A DNA stretch of 64,000 bases from Acuticoccus sp. MNP-M23 (GTDB lineage Bacteria; Pseudomonadota; Alphaproteobacteria; Rhizobiales; Amorphaceae), in assembly GCF_031195445.1 (NCBI RefSeq), contig NZ_CP133480.1:4704501-4768500 (forward strand). The letters are read 5' to 3'. Numbering within the stretch: position 1 is the first letter of the stretch; each line of letters opens with the position of its first letter. The translations under genes and the position numbers were made by a program. Under the pieces are notes generated by a model. That model was not told the DNA's origin. It saw only the letters and a program-made list of their open reading frames with translations, and searched no databases. Shown piece after piece: positions 44,926-53,497 of this stretch.

Positions 44926-45765
44926 TCAGAAGGCGCTCGGAAAGACAGCGCGCAACCACCTGACAATTGCCTGAACGCGCGCCGAGCCGATCGTATCGGG
45001 ATGAACGTGCAGATAAAGATCGCGCACGACCGTCTCGCCGGGGCCGGACAGCCGAACCAGCTCGCGCCGGTTGTCGCCCAGGCAAACTGGCAAAATGGCG
45101 GTGACGTTGCTTTGCCCCTCGCACAGCGCGGACAGCAATGCCGATAGCGCGTTGACGACGAGCCGCGGCTGACCGGGGCCTGCGGATGCGCCGCCGGCGA
45201 AAGGCACGGCCCCCTGGCCGCCGGTGAGCGCAGCCGTCCCGTTCGCGCTGCCGCCCCGCCGTCCATAGACCGCGTGGTCGACCCCGCCGAGCTTGATGCC
45301 GAAGGCGCCGCCGCGGGGCGCCTGTTCGAACCACAGGCCGACGCACGGTTCGCCCGGCCAGACGTCCGGGCTCCGCTCAACACCGAACACGCGCAGCGTC
45401 AGGCCCGGATTGTCGTCCACCAGCGTTTTGAGGCCGACCGCAAGAAGACGGTCGAGCACCCACTGAACGCCGTCGATCCGCACGGCGCCGCTCGCGCCCC
45501 GCTCGCTTTCCCCCACCACCTCGGAAAGCTGGCCGACCCGGCTTTCCACCTCCATGGCAAGATCGATCAGTCGCTGGCCGGCTTCGGTCACGGCAACCCC
45601 GGCACGGGTGCGCACGAAGAGGGTTGCACCAACGGCCGCCTCCAGCGCGGTAAGCCGCCGGCCGACCGTGGACTGGTCGAGCCCCAGTGCGCGGCCACCA
45701 CCGGACAGCGATCCGCTCCGCGACAGGGCAAGCGCGATCTTCAGATCATTCCAGTCGAGCGGCAC
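44926..45765 (-). CDS. LysR-family regulator, left copy
   Basis: This 279-residue LysR-type protein opens LDWNDLKIALALSRSGSLSGGG and has a diverged effector domain. Its C-terminus (ILPVCLGDN...LYLHVHPDTIGSARVQAIV) matches that of the divergent LysR at 45930, so the two are paralogues. The globin gene follows 79 bases after its stop. LysR proteins of this V/W-D-D-L subgroup often act on neighbouring operons; here the likely target is the globin-RTX set. Confidence 0.85.
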   Translation of the reverse strand: MPLDWNDLKIALALSRSGSLSGGGRALGLDQSTVGRRLTALEAAVGATLFVRTRAGVAVTEAGQRLIDLAMEVESRVGQLSEVVGESERGASGAVRIDGVQWVLDRLLAVGLKTLVDDNPGLTLRVFGVERSPDVWPGEPCVGLWFEQAPRGGAFGIKLGGVDHAVYGRRGGSANGTAALTGGQGAVPFAGGASAGPGQPRLVVNALSALLSALCEGQSNVTAILPVCLGDNRRELVRLSGPGETVVRDLYLHVHPDTIGSARVQAIVRWLRAVFPSAF

Positions 45766-45777
45766 AAATAACGTCTA

Positions 45778-45803
45778 TGCAATTTTGCAGGGTCATTGTG
45801 CAA
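45778..45803. promoter_or_regulatory. Candidate LysR operators between the divergent LysR pair
   Basis: The dyads TGCAA-TT-TTGCA (45778-45789) and TTG-TG-CAA (45796-45803) lie within the 134-base divergent gap, close to the left LysR start. They are the best candidates for shared autoregulatory sites of the two LysR paralogues. Confidence 0.45.
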
Positions 45804-45929
45804 CCTTGCCTATTCAATAGATTCTTTCAAGTGACTACCCCTTCACGAGCGCCAGCCCTGCAAAGCAAAGCGGCGCAACGATCCGATATTGCTTGAACCT
45901 TGGATGGATTGGCCGTGACGGACCATGCA

Positions 45930-46964
45930 ATGACACCGCGCAAGCGGGCCGCAGCGACGACCCCCCAGCGCTCCGGCGGTGCGCGAACCGCGCTCGCCTC
46001 CGCCCTCCACGCGATGACGTGGGACGACCTTCGCGTCGCGCTGGCCGTCGGCCGGGCGGGCTCGATCGCACGGGCGTCCGAAGCACTCTCGGTCGATCCC
46101 GCCACGGTCAGCCGGCGGATCAACGCGCTGGAACAGGCGCTGGGCTCGATCCTGTTCACGCGCAACAAAGCCGGCATGGTGCCCACCGACGCAGGCGGGG
46201 CGATGCTGTCCCGCGCGGCGGAGATCGAGCACCGCACGTTCCTTCTGGAAGAGGAGATCGCGGCGCTCGGCACTGCATCCGGCGCGGTGCGCGTTGCGGG
46301 GCACGTTTGGGCAATTGCACAGATCGCCGCTGTCGGCGCGCCACTTCTCAAGGCCGCGCATCCCGGCATCTCGCTCCGCCTCATCGCCGCGCGCCCGCCG
46401 ATCGACCTGCCAACCGGCCTTCCCACGGTGTCCCTGTGGTTCGAGACACCGCCGCGGGAGAATGAGTTCTGCATCACGCTCGGCGACGCGCCCTATGCCG
46501 TCTACGCCCGGTCCGACATCTGCGCCGAGAGTGCGCCGATGCTGTGCCACCGCAACGAGGACGGTCCGGCCCGCGCGCCCGACCGCTGGGAGAGCGGGCA
46601 GGACTGCGACGCCGCGAGCCCCCTCTCCGCCACCGATTCGATGATTTTGCGCGAGGCGGTCCGCGCGGGACTGGGCAAGGGGCTCCTTCCCATGTGCCTT
46701 GCCGCCGGCGATCCGACACTACGGCGCGTCGGCAGCGGCGGGCCGGAGCTGGTGCGATCACTACAGCTTCATGTCCACCCCGACATCGTTCAGCTCACCA
46801 GAGTTCGAAACCTGATCGACACCTTTCGGATGCACTTCAACGCGATATTCGGAACCAATATTTCTGATATTCGAAAAATTGATTCTGGAAATTCGAACAC
46901 TTCTTACCGCATCGGATCAGCCAAGAAGGAGCAGAATTCCCATGCTTTCAGAATCGCAAATTGA
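45930..46964 (+). CDS. LysR-family regulator, right copy
   Basis: This LysR-type protein has the HTH core WDDLRVALAVGRAGSIARASEALSVDPATVSRRINALE and a C-terminus (LLPMCLAAGDP...LQLHVHPDIVQLTRVRNLID) paralogous to the left LysR. The start is uncertain. ATG 45930 gives 344 residues with a 28-residue basic extension; ATG 46014 would align with the left copy, and TTG 45900 is also open. The 3' end overlaps the right globin start by 23 bases, so the two are translationally coupled. The low-complexity Asn/Ser tail near the end is unusual. Confidence 0.83.
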   Translation: MTPRKRAAATTPQRSGGARTALASALHAMTWDDLRVALAVGRAGSIARASEALSVDPATVSRRINALEQALGSILFTRNKAGMVPTDAGGAMLSRAAEIEHRTFLLEEEIAALGTASGAVRVAGHVWAIAQIAAVGAPLLKAAHPGISLRLIAARPPIDLPTGLPTVSLWFETPPRENEFCITLGDAPYAVYARSDICAESAPMLCHRNEDGPARAPDRWESGQDCDAASPLSATDSMILREAVRAGLGKGLLPMCLAAGDPTLRRVGSGGPELVRSLQLHVHPDIVQLTRVRNLIDTFRMHFNAIFGTNISDIRKIDSGNSNTSYRIGSAKKEQNSHAFRIAN

Positions 46965-47379
46965 TGTTCTTCGTCACAGCTTCAAGGCTGTCTCGAAGGA
47001 GCCGGAAATCTTTGCCGCTGCTTTTTATGAGCGCCTGTTCCAGATCGCTCCGCATACGGAGGCAATGTTCAAGAACGACATGCACCGGCAGGGCCAGAAG
47101 ATGGTGAGCACCCTTGGCGTGGTGGTTGCGAGGCTCCACGAGTTCGACACGCTGCTGCCGGTGATTACCGATCTTGCGCGCCGCCACGTCGCCTACGGCG
47201 TGGAGACCGCGCACTATCCGCCCGTGGGCGAGGCGCTTGTGTTTGCGCTGCGCCGCCAATTCGGCGCCGATGAAGAAACCATCGCGGTCTGGACCCTCGC
47301 CTACAACGCGCTGGCGCGGACAATGATTGCCGCAACCTATCCGGCCGCGGCGACCGCGCATCGCGCAGACGCTGCCTGA
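46942..47379 (+). CDS. Single-domain globin, right copy
   Basis: This 145-residue globin is homologous to the one at 44415: both share FY-x-x-LF-x-IAP in the B helix, a proximal-histidine segment DLARRHVAYGVETAHYPPVG, and MIAATYP at the end. There is no FAD/NAD reductase domain, so it is a VHb-like single-domain hemoglobin. The ATG at 46942 follows AAGAAGGAGC. It is coupled to the right LysR gene, completing a mirror image of the left LysR-globin pair. Confidence 0.88.
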   Translation: MLSESQIDVLRHSFKAVSKEPEIFAAAFYERLFQIAPHTEAMFKNDMHRQGQKMVSTLGVVVARLHEFDTLLPVITDLARRHVAYGVETAHYPPVGEALVFALRRQFGADEETIAVWTLAYNALARTMIAATYPAAATAHRADAA

Positions 47380-47511
47380 AAATTCCGGCGCCGCTCTGCG
47401 CTGTCCGCGCAGTCGGCGCCATAGCTGCTTTCGCGGCGTTCGCGGGATCCACCACCCGGTCCCGGCATTAAGGCTCCAGGGCATTCATGCCACGGACCGG
47501 AATGCAGACTG

Positions 47512-47835
47512 ATGTCGATCATGATCGTATCAAACGGCGCCGCAAGTGCGTCGCATATTCGCGAACTGCGCGGGGGGCCGGCTGAAGCGCCCGCCGCCGC
47601 AGAAACAGCCGCGCCAGCCGAAACCAGCGCGGACTACTGGGCGATCCCCGCCGCGCCGGACCTTGACGAAGGCTTCCTGTACACGCCCGCCACCACCCGC
47701 ACGCAAGCGGCCCGACCCGCCGCCGAAACGGCGGAGCCCGCGGCCTGGGCGCCGTTCGACGGCGTGACGCTGGACGACATTGCCCGCGCTACACCCGAGA
47801 GTGCTGCGCGCCTCTTCAGCTACAGCCTGTGGTAA
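47512..47835 (+). CDS. Hypothetical Ala/Pro-rich protein downstream of the right globin
   Basis: This is an open frame of 107 residues, not recognised. The first half is low-complexity (AEAPAAAETAAPAETSAD); the second half contains a possible short folded segment, PFDGVTLDDIARATPESAARLF, rich in acidic residues. There is no signal peptide or membrane segment. It is on the same strand as the LysR-globin pair, 132 bases after it, and faces choV. The ribosome site is weak, so it may not be translated. Confidence 0.5.
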   Translation: MSIMIVSNGAASASHIRELRGGPAEAPAAAETAAPAETSADYWAIPAAPDLDEGFLYTPATTRTQAARPAAETAEPAAWAPFDGVTLDDIARATPESAARLFSYSLW

Positions 47836-47853
47836 GCGGCGTCTTCCGCGCGC

Positions 47854-48903
47854 TCAGCCGTTTGCTGGCGGCTCTGCGGACGGCCGGCCCGGCGCCAGCG
47901 CGGCCACCACGTCGGCGGCGTCGATCATGCCGACCGGCTGGCCCCCGTCCACGACACTTACGGTCTGCCCGCCACCGATCGCGTCCATCAGCGGCTCCAC
48001 AAGGTCGCCGGGGGCAGCTTCCGGCGCGCCTACGGGCGCGGTGCCGGAACGCATGATGTCCCGCGCCCGCAGGACGGTGAGCGGGTTCATGTTGGCAACG
48101 AACGCCGCAACATAATCGTCCGCCGGGTTGCGCATGATGTCGCCTGGCGTGCCGCACTGGACAATCCGCCCGCCCTCCATGATCGCGATCCGGTCGCCGA
48201 TCTTGAACGCCTCGTCGAGATCGTGGCTGACGAACACGATGGTGCGCTTGAGCTTGCCCTGAAGATCGAGCAGCTCGTCCTGCAGGCGCGCGCGGATGAG
48301 CGGGTCGAGCGCCGAGAACGGCTCGTCCATCAGGAGGATCGGCGCATCGGTGGCGAATGCGCGGGCAAGGCCGACGCGCTGCTGCATGCCGCCGGACAGC
48401 GAGGTCATCGGCCGGTCCGCCCAATCGGAAAGGCCGACGAGGTCGAGCTGGGCCCGTGCCGTCTCCTCGCGCTTTGCACGGGGCATGCCGGAGAGTTCCA
48501 GCCCGAAGGCGACGTTGTCGATCACGTTGCGCCACGGCATCAGCCCGAATTGCTGGAACACCATGGCGACCCGTGAGCGGCGGACGCGCCGCAGCGTGGC
48601 AGCGTCGATGGCCGCGATGTCGACGAGCCCGTCGCCGCCGTCCACCAGCATCGACCCGCGCGAGATGGGGTTGAGACCGTTGACCGCCCGCAGAAGCGTC
48701 GACTTGCCGGAGCCGGACAGCCCCATGAGGACAACGATCTCGCCGGGTTTCACCGACAGCGAACAATCGTGGACGCCCAGAACGTCGCCGGTCTCCTCCT
48801 GGATCTCGGCGCGGCTTTTCCCGGCATCCGCCAGCGCAAGCGCGCGCGCGGGATCGTCCCCGAACACGATGGAGACGTTTTCGAACCGCAGGGCGTCGCT
48901 CAT
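47854..48903 (-). CDS. choV: Choline ABC transporter ATP-binding protein ChoV
   Basis: This 349-residue ATPase of the ProV/ChoV type has the family insertion before the Walker A (ALADAGKSRAEIQEETGDVLGV), Walker A GLSGSGKST, signature TSLSGGMQQRVGLARAF and Walker B LLMDEPFSALD. Beyond residue 290 lies a single short CBS-like segment (VSVVDGGQPVGMIDAADVVAAL). Its start overlaps the choW stop. It energises choline uptake with ChoW and ChoX. Confidence 0.92.
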   Translation of the reverse strand: MSDALRFENVSIVFGDDPARALALADAGKSRAEIQEETGDVLGVHDCSLSVKPGEIVVLMGLSGSGKSTLLRAVNGLNPISRGSMLVDGGDGLVDIAAIDAATLRRVRRSRVAMVFQQFGLMPWRNVIDNVAFGLELSGMPRAKREETARAQLDLVGLSDWADRPMTSLSGGMQQRVGLARAFATDAPILLMDEPFSALDPLIRARLQDELLDLQGKLKRTIVFVSHDLDEAFKIGDRIAIMEGGRIVQCGTPGDIMRNPADDYVAAFVANMNPLTVLRARDIMRSGTAPVGAPEAAPGDLVEPLMDAIGGGQTVSVVDGGQPVGMIDAADVVAALAPGRPSAEPPANG

Positions 48904-49736
48904 GAACGGCGCTCCACACGCAGCATCCGGTCCAGAATGATGGCCACCACCACAATCACAATTCCGCTTTCAAACCCGAGCCCGGTGTCGACACGGTTGA
49001 GCGCGCGCACCACCGGCACCCCAAGCCCGTCCGCCCCCACCAGAGCGGCAATCACCACCATGGAGAGCGACAGCATGATGGTCTGGTTGAGGCCGGCCAT
49101 GATCTGCGGCAGCGCATGGGGCAGCTCCACCTTCACAAGCCGCTGCCACGAGGTGGCGCCAAACGCCTCCGCCGCCTCCACAAGCGGCTTGGGCGTGGAG
49201 GCAACGCCGATTTCCGTCAGCCGGATCGGCGCCGGCAGGACGAAGATCACCGTTGCAATCAGCCCCGGCACCATGCCGATGCCGAAGAACACGATGGCCG
49301 GAATGAGATAGACGAACGGCGGCAGGGTCTGCATCAGGTCAAGCACCGGGCGCAGGCCCGCATAAAGCTTCGGCTTGCGCGCCCCCACTATGCCGATCGG
49401 CACGCCGATGCCCATGCACACGATGCAGGCGGCAATGACCAGCGTCAGCGTTTCCAGCGTTTCGGTCCAATAGCCCTGGTTGAGGATGAAGAGGAGGCCG
49501 AGCCCGGCAATGGTCGGCACCTTCCACGAGCGGTGGAGAAGCACCGCCAGCGCCACCACCGCCGCAATCAGCACCAGTGGCGGCACCGCTTCGAACGCGG
49601 CCAAAACCCCGTCGATCATCGCGCTCAACCCATCGGAAAGCGCGTCGAAGAAGACGCGCCCGTGGATCTTGGCCCATCCGAACACGGCCTCGGCCGCATC
49701 GTCGATGGGAATTTCGCTGTTTTCGAACAGGGACAT
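48900..49736 (-). CDS. choW: Choline ABC transporter permease ChoW
   Basis: This is a 278-residue inner-membrane permease of the glycine betaine/choline class, with the EAA loop around EAAEAFGATSWQRLVKVELP and MAGLNQTIMLSLSMVVIAALVG near the end, both characteristic of ProW/ChoW. It follows choX by 20 bases and overlaps choV, so the three form one operon. Confidence 0.92.
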   Translation of the reverse strand: MSLFENSEIPIDDAAEAVFGWAKIHGRVFFDALSDGLSAMIDGVLAAFEAVPPLVLIAAVVALAVLLHRSWKVPTIAGLGLLFILNQGYWTETLETLTLVIAACIVCMGIGVPIGIVGARKPKLYAGLRPVLDLMQTLPPFVYLIPAIVFFGIGMVPGLIATVIFVLPAPIRLTEIGVASTPKPLVEAAEAFGATSWQRLVKVELPHALPQIMAGLNQTIMLSLSMVVIAALVGADGLGVPVVRALNRVDTGLGFESGIVIVVVAIILDRMLRVERRS

Positions 49737-49756
49737 GGGCTGGCCTCCTCAGCCGA

Positions 49757-50692
49757 TCAGAGGCCGAGAGTCTGCTGCACGGCAGCAAGGCCCGGCTCGC
49801 CATCCGCGGTGGTCACGCCCTTCAGCCAGCCGTCCAGAACGCCGGGGTTGGCCTTGAGGTAGAGTTCGGCGGCAACGTCGGGATCTTCGCCATTGTCGAG
49901 GATGGAGGCCATCACCTCGTTTTCCATGGGGAGCGAAAATTCGAGGTTTTCCAGCATCGCGTAGACGTTGGGGCACGCGTCCGCAAAGCCCTTGCGCACG
50001 TTGGTATAGACCGTTGCGCCGCCAAGGTTGGGGCCGAAGAAGTCGTCACCGCCGGTGAGGTAGGTGAGCTTGAAGTTGGCGTTCATCGGATGCGGCTCCC
50101 AGCCAAGGAACACGATCGGCTCGTCCCGCTCGGTGGCGCGCGCCACCTGGGCCAGCATTCCCTGCTCCGAGGATTCGCGCACGTCGAAATCCTTCAGGCT
50201 GAACGCATCCTTCTCGATCATGTCGAGGATGAGGCGGTTGCCGTCATTGCCGGGCTCGATGCCGTAGATCTCGTCGTCCAGCGCATCGGCGTGGCTGGCG
50301 ATATCGCCGAAACTTTCAATGCCCAGTGCAGCGCCGGCGGCGTTGGTGGCCAGCGTGTACTTGGCCCCTTCGAGGTTGGCGCGCACGGTCTCCACGGTGC
50401 CCTTCTCGCGGTAGGGGGCAATGTCGCCTTCCATGGTCGGCATCCAGTTGCCGAGGAACACGTCGATGTCGCCGCGCTCCAGCGACGCGTAGGTCACGGG
50501 CACGGACAGCACCTTCACGTCCACCTCGTAGCCGAGCGCCTGCAGGACGGTCTGCGTCAGGGCTGTTGTGGCGGTGATGTCGGTCCACCCCACGTCGGAA
50601 AAGGTGACGCTGTCGCAGGTGTCCTGCGCGTGGGCGCTGGTGGCCAGCAGAGCCGCGGCAAGGGCGGACAGGACGGCAATCTTCTTTGACAT
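49757..50692 (-). CDS. choX: Choline-binding periplasmic protein ChoX
   Basis: This 311-residue OpuAC-type binding protein has a signal peptide (to SAHAQD). It opens VTFSDVGWTDITATTAL and contains the aromatic-rich pocket elements VFLGNWMPTM and PIVFLGWEPHPMN, whose tryptophans would form the cage for the trimethylammonium group. It is the first gene of choXWV and is divergent from betI across a BetI-like operator, so the ligand is most probably choline. Confidence 0.92.
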   Translation of the reverse strand: MSKKIAVLSALAAALLATSAHAQDTCDSVTFSDVGWTDITATTALTQTVLQALGYEVDVKVLSVPVTYASLERGDIDVFLGNWMPTMEGDIAPYREKGTVETVRANLEGAKYTLATNAAGAALGIESFGDIASHADALDDEIYGIEPGNDGNRLILDMIEKDAFSLKDFDVRESSEQGMLAQVARATERDEPIVFLGWEPHPMNANFKLTYLTGGDDFFGPNLGGATVYTNVRKGFADACPNVYAMLENLEFSLPMENEVMASILDNGEDPDVAAELYLKANPGVLDGWLKGVTTADGEPGLAAVQQTLGL

Positions 50693-50723
50693 GGGTTCTC
50701 CCGAAAGTCGGTTGCGATGGTTT

Positions 50724-50743
50724 TTGATTGATCAGTCAATTAA
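50724..50743. promoter_or_regulatory. BetI-like operator between choX and betI
   Basis: The arms TTGATTGA (50724-50731) and TCAATTAA (50736-50743) form an 8-bp dyad with one mismatch and a four-base centre. It lies 32 bases upstream of choX and 59 bases upstream of betI, the right place for choline-responsive autorepression by BetI. Confidence 0.65.
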
Positions 50744-50801
50744 AAGCGAATAGTCAGCTCCTGTCTATCCAAGGGTGCCAACGGCAGGAAAGCAAGTGAC
50801 C

Positions 50802-51389
50802 ATGCCCAAGGTTGGAATGGAGCCTTTGCGCCGGGATGCGCTGATCCGCGCCGCCATTGCCGAGGTGGGTGCCGCCGGTTCACTCGACGTGACGGTGCAG
50901 CAGATCGCGAAGCGCGCCGGCATGTCGCCAGCCCTCGCGCACCACTATTTCGGCTCGAAGGACAGGATCTTCATCGCCGCGATGCGCCGCATTCTGGACG
51001 AATTCGGCCAGGGCGTGCGGCGCCGTTACCGCACGGCAACCGGTCCGCGGGCACGCATCAGCGCCATTGTGGACGGGTGCTTCAGCCCCGAACAGTTCGA
51101 CCCGGCCACCGTGATGGCCTGGCTCACCTTTTATGTGCAGGCGCACCGGACGCCGGAAGCGGCGCGGCTTCTGTCCATCTACGCGCGGCGGCTGGATGCC
51201 AACCTCGTTTATGCCCTGCGCCAGCTCACGCCGGGACCGGCCGCCCGGCGCATCGCCGAGGGCACCGCGGCCATGATCGACGGGTTCTACATCCGCGCTG
51301 CCCTCGATGCGCACACCCCGGACCCCCGTCAGGCCATCGACCTTGTTGAGGAGTACGTCACACTGTGTCTTGCGAAGGAAGCCGCTTGA
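50802..51389 (+). CDS. betI: Choline-responsive repressor BetI
   Basis: This 195-residue TetR-family regulator opens [19 protein letters not shown], matching the start of known BetI proteins, which supports ATG 50802 over the GTG 27 bases earlier. The HTH is [21 protein letters not shown]. BetI represses choline uptake and oxidation genes and releases DNA when choline binds. betA follows after 19 bases; a BetI-like site lies upstream. Confidence 0.92.
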   Translation: MPKVGMEPLRRDALIRAAIAEVGAAGSLDVTVQQIAKRAGMSPALAHHYFGSKDRIFIAAMRRILDEFGQGVRRRYRTATGPRARISAIVDGCFSPEQFDPATVMAWLTFYVQAHRTPEAARLLSIYARRLDANLVYALRQLTPGPAARRIAEGTAAMIDGFYIRAALDAHTPDPRQAIDLVEEYVTLCLAKEAA

Positions 51390-51408
51390 GCCTGCGGGCA
51401 GCCCGCTG

Positions 51409-53067
51409 ATGGAAGCTGATTTCGTGATCGTCGGGTCCGGCTCGTCCGGCTCCGCGCTTGCCGCGCGCCTCGGCGAATCGGGCGCCTCCGTCCTGGTGCT
51501 GGAGTATGGCGGCAGCGATGCCGGCCCGTTCATTCAGATGCCGGGCGCCCTGTCCTACCCCATGAACATGGACCGCTATGACTGGGGCTTCACGTCGGAA
51601 CCGGAGCCGAACCTTGGCGGACGGCGCCTCGCGACACCGCGCGGCAAGGTGGTGGGCGGCTCGTCATCCATCAACGGCATGGTCTATGTGCGCGGCCATG
51701 CGCACGATTACGACCACTGGGCCGAATCCGGCGCTGCCGGCTGGGGATATGCCGACGTGCTCCCCTACTTCAAGCGGATGGAACACTGGCATGACGGGGG
51801 TCATGGCGGCGATCCGGAATGGCGCGGCACCGACGGTCCCCTTCACGTCACCCGAGGCTCCCGGCAGAACCCGTTGTTTCATGCCTTTGTGGAGGCCGGC
51901 CGCCAGGCAGGTTTCGAGCTGACAGCGGACTATAATGGCGAGAAGCAGGAAGGCTTCGGACCCATGGAGCAGACCGTGTGGCAGGGCCGCCGCTGGTCCG
52001 CCGCCAACGCCTACCTCAAACCAGCGCTGAAGCGGGACAACGTGGCAATCCACCGCTGCCTTGCCCAGCGTGTGGTCATTGAAGACGGACGCGCGGTGGG
52101 CGTCGAGGTCACGCGCGGGGGGACCACCGAAATCATTCGGGCGCGGCGCGAGGTGATCCTCTCCGCCTCGGCCATCAACTCGCCCAAGCTCCTGATGCTC
52201 TCCGGTGTCGGCCCTGCCGCGCATCTGGCCGAGCACGGGATCGATGTGGTTGCCGACCGGCAGGGCGTCGGCGCCAACCTGCAGGATCATCTGGAGGTCT
52301 ACGTCCAGCAGGCGGCGACCCAGCCGATCACCCTTTACAAGCACTGGAACCTCGTCGGCAAAGCCCTTGCCGGCGCACAATGGCTCCTGCTGAAAAGCGG
52401 GCTCGGCGCGTCCAACCAGTTTGAAAGCGCCGCATTCTTGCGCTCCGCACCGGGCGTCCCCTACCCCGACATCCAGTATCATTTCCTTCCCATCGCCATC
52501 CGCTACGACGGCAAGGCCGCTGCCGAAGGCCACGGCTTCCAGGCCCATGTGGGGCCGATGCGCTCACCCTCGCGCGGGGCAATCACGCTGCGTTCGGCCG
52601 ATCCGGCCGAGGCACCCCGCATCGTCTTCAACTACATGTCCGAACCGGAAGATTGGCGCGACTTCCGCCACTGCATCCGCCTGACGCGCGAAATTTTCGG
52701 CCAGGCCGCGTTCGACCCCTATCGCGGCAAGGAAATCCAGCCCGGCGCCGGCGTTGTCAGCGACGATGAGATCGACGCCTTCATCCGCGATCACGCCGAA
52801 AGCGCCTACCATCCCTGCGGCACCTGCAAGATGGGTTCTGCCCGCGATCCGATGGCCGTCGTGGACCCGGAGTGCCGCGTGATCGGGACGGACGGTCTGC
52901 GCGTGATCGATTCGTCGATCTTCCCGCGGATCACCAATGGCAACCTCAACGGTCCGTCCATCATGGTTGGCGAAAAGGCGGCCGACATGGTGCTTGGCCG
53001 GGCGCCGCTGGCCGCCCAGAACGCTGCCCCGTGGCAAAACCCGCGCTGGGAGATTTCCGACCGCTAG
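51409..53067 (+). CDS. betA: Choline dehydrogenase BetA (GMC oxidoreductase)
   Basis: This 552-residue FAD enzyme oxidises choline to betaine aldehyde. The FAD motif [16 protein letters not shown] is at the N-terminus, GMC signature 1 is around [18 protein letters not shown], and signature 2 is around [19 protein letters not shown]. The catalytic His is in [10 protein letters not shown] and a second conserved segment is [14 protein letters not shown]. It is in an operon with betI. No betaine aldehyde dehydrogenase (betB) is adjacent, so that step must be encoded elsewhere. An open frame extends upstream, but MEADFVIVG is the natural start. Confidence 0.93.
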   Translation: MEADFVIVGSGSSGSALAARLGESGASVLVLEYGGSDAGPFIQMPGALSYPMNMDRYDWGFTSEPEPNLGGRRLATPRGKVVGGSSSINGMVYVRGHAHDYDHWAESGAAGWGYADVLPYFKRMEHWHDGGHGGDPEWRGTDGPLHVTRGSRQNPLFHAFVEAGRQAGFELTADYNGEKQEGFGPMEQTVWQGRRWSAANAYLKPALKRDNVAIHRCLAQRVVIEDGRAVGVEVTRGGTTEIIRARREVILSASAINSPKLLMLSGVGPAAHLAEHGIDVVADRQGVGANLQDHLEVYVQQAATQPITLYKHWNLVGKALAGAQWLLLKSGLGASNQFESAAFLRSAPGVPYPDIQYHFLPIAIRYDGKAAAEGHGFQAHVGPMRSPSRGAITLRSADPAEAPRIVFNYMSEPEDWRDFRHCIRLTREIFGQAAFDPYRGKEIQPGAGVVSDDEIDAFIRDHAESAYHPCGTCKMGSARDPMAVVDPECRVIGTDGLRVIDSSIFPRITNGNLNGPSIMVGEKAADMVLGRAPLAAQNAAPWQNPRWEISDR

Positions 53068-53100
53068 GCGCACATCCGGCGGGCGGTCCTGTCCCGTCCG

Positions 53101-53310
53101 TCAGCCGCGCGCCCACTCAAGCGCTGCGACCCGCAGCGCCGAGGCGAGCGAGCCTTCCTCGCGCATGTCGTCGACCGCCACCATCAGCGCAGCGAGCGAC
53201 AACCCCCGCGCCACCGCCAACGCATCCACCGCATCCCAGAACTCAGGCTCCAGCGCGACGCTGGTGGCGTGGCCGCGAAGGACCACGGAGCGTTTTTCAA
53301 GCGCGCTCAC
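53101..53310 (-). CDS. Small ribbon-helix-helix protein
   Basis: This 69-residue protein (KRSVVLRGHATSVALEPEFWDAV...) matches the RHH_4-type DNA-binding family common in alphaproteobacteria next to DUF4169 and fumC. It starts with GTG overlapping the stop of DUF4169 (GTGA). It is probably a small DNA-binding regulator; no target is known to me. Confidence 0.8.
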   Translation of the reverse strand: MSALEKRSVVLRGHATSVALEPEFWDAVDALAVARGLSLAALMVAVDDMREEGSLASALRVAALEWARG

Positions 53311-53483
53311 GGTTCGCGCTTGTGGCCGTCGAGGCGGGCATCGGCGTCATTCCGGTTGTCGCGGCGCGTCTCGCGCGCCGCTCTGGTTTCGCCGAACTGC
53401 ACACGGCGCTCGGCTGCCTCAGTCGCCTTTTCGGCGCGGACCTTGCGCTTGCGCGCGGTGCGCAGATTGACGATGTCGGCCAC
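53307..53483 (-). CDS. DUF4169 family small basic protein
   Basis: This 58-residue, highly charged protein (VADIVNLRTARKRKVRAEK...) is the DUF4169 family member usually found after fumC in alphaproteobacteria. I place its GTG start at 53483, 14 bases after the fumC stop, because the conserved sequence begins there. It is rich in Arg, Lys, Glu and Asp and lacks hydrophobic segments. Function unknown. Confidence 0.8.
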   Translation of the reverse strand: MADIVNLRTARKRKVRAEKATEAAERRVQFGETRAARETRRDNRNDADARLDGHKREP

Positions 53484-53497
53484 CGGTCTTCTCCGAA

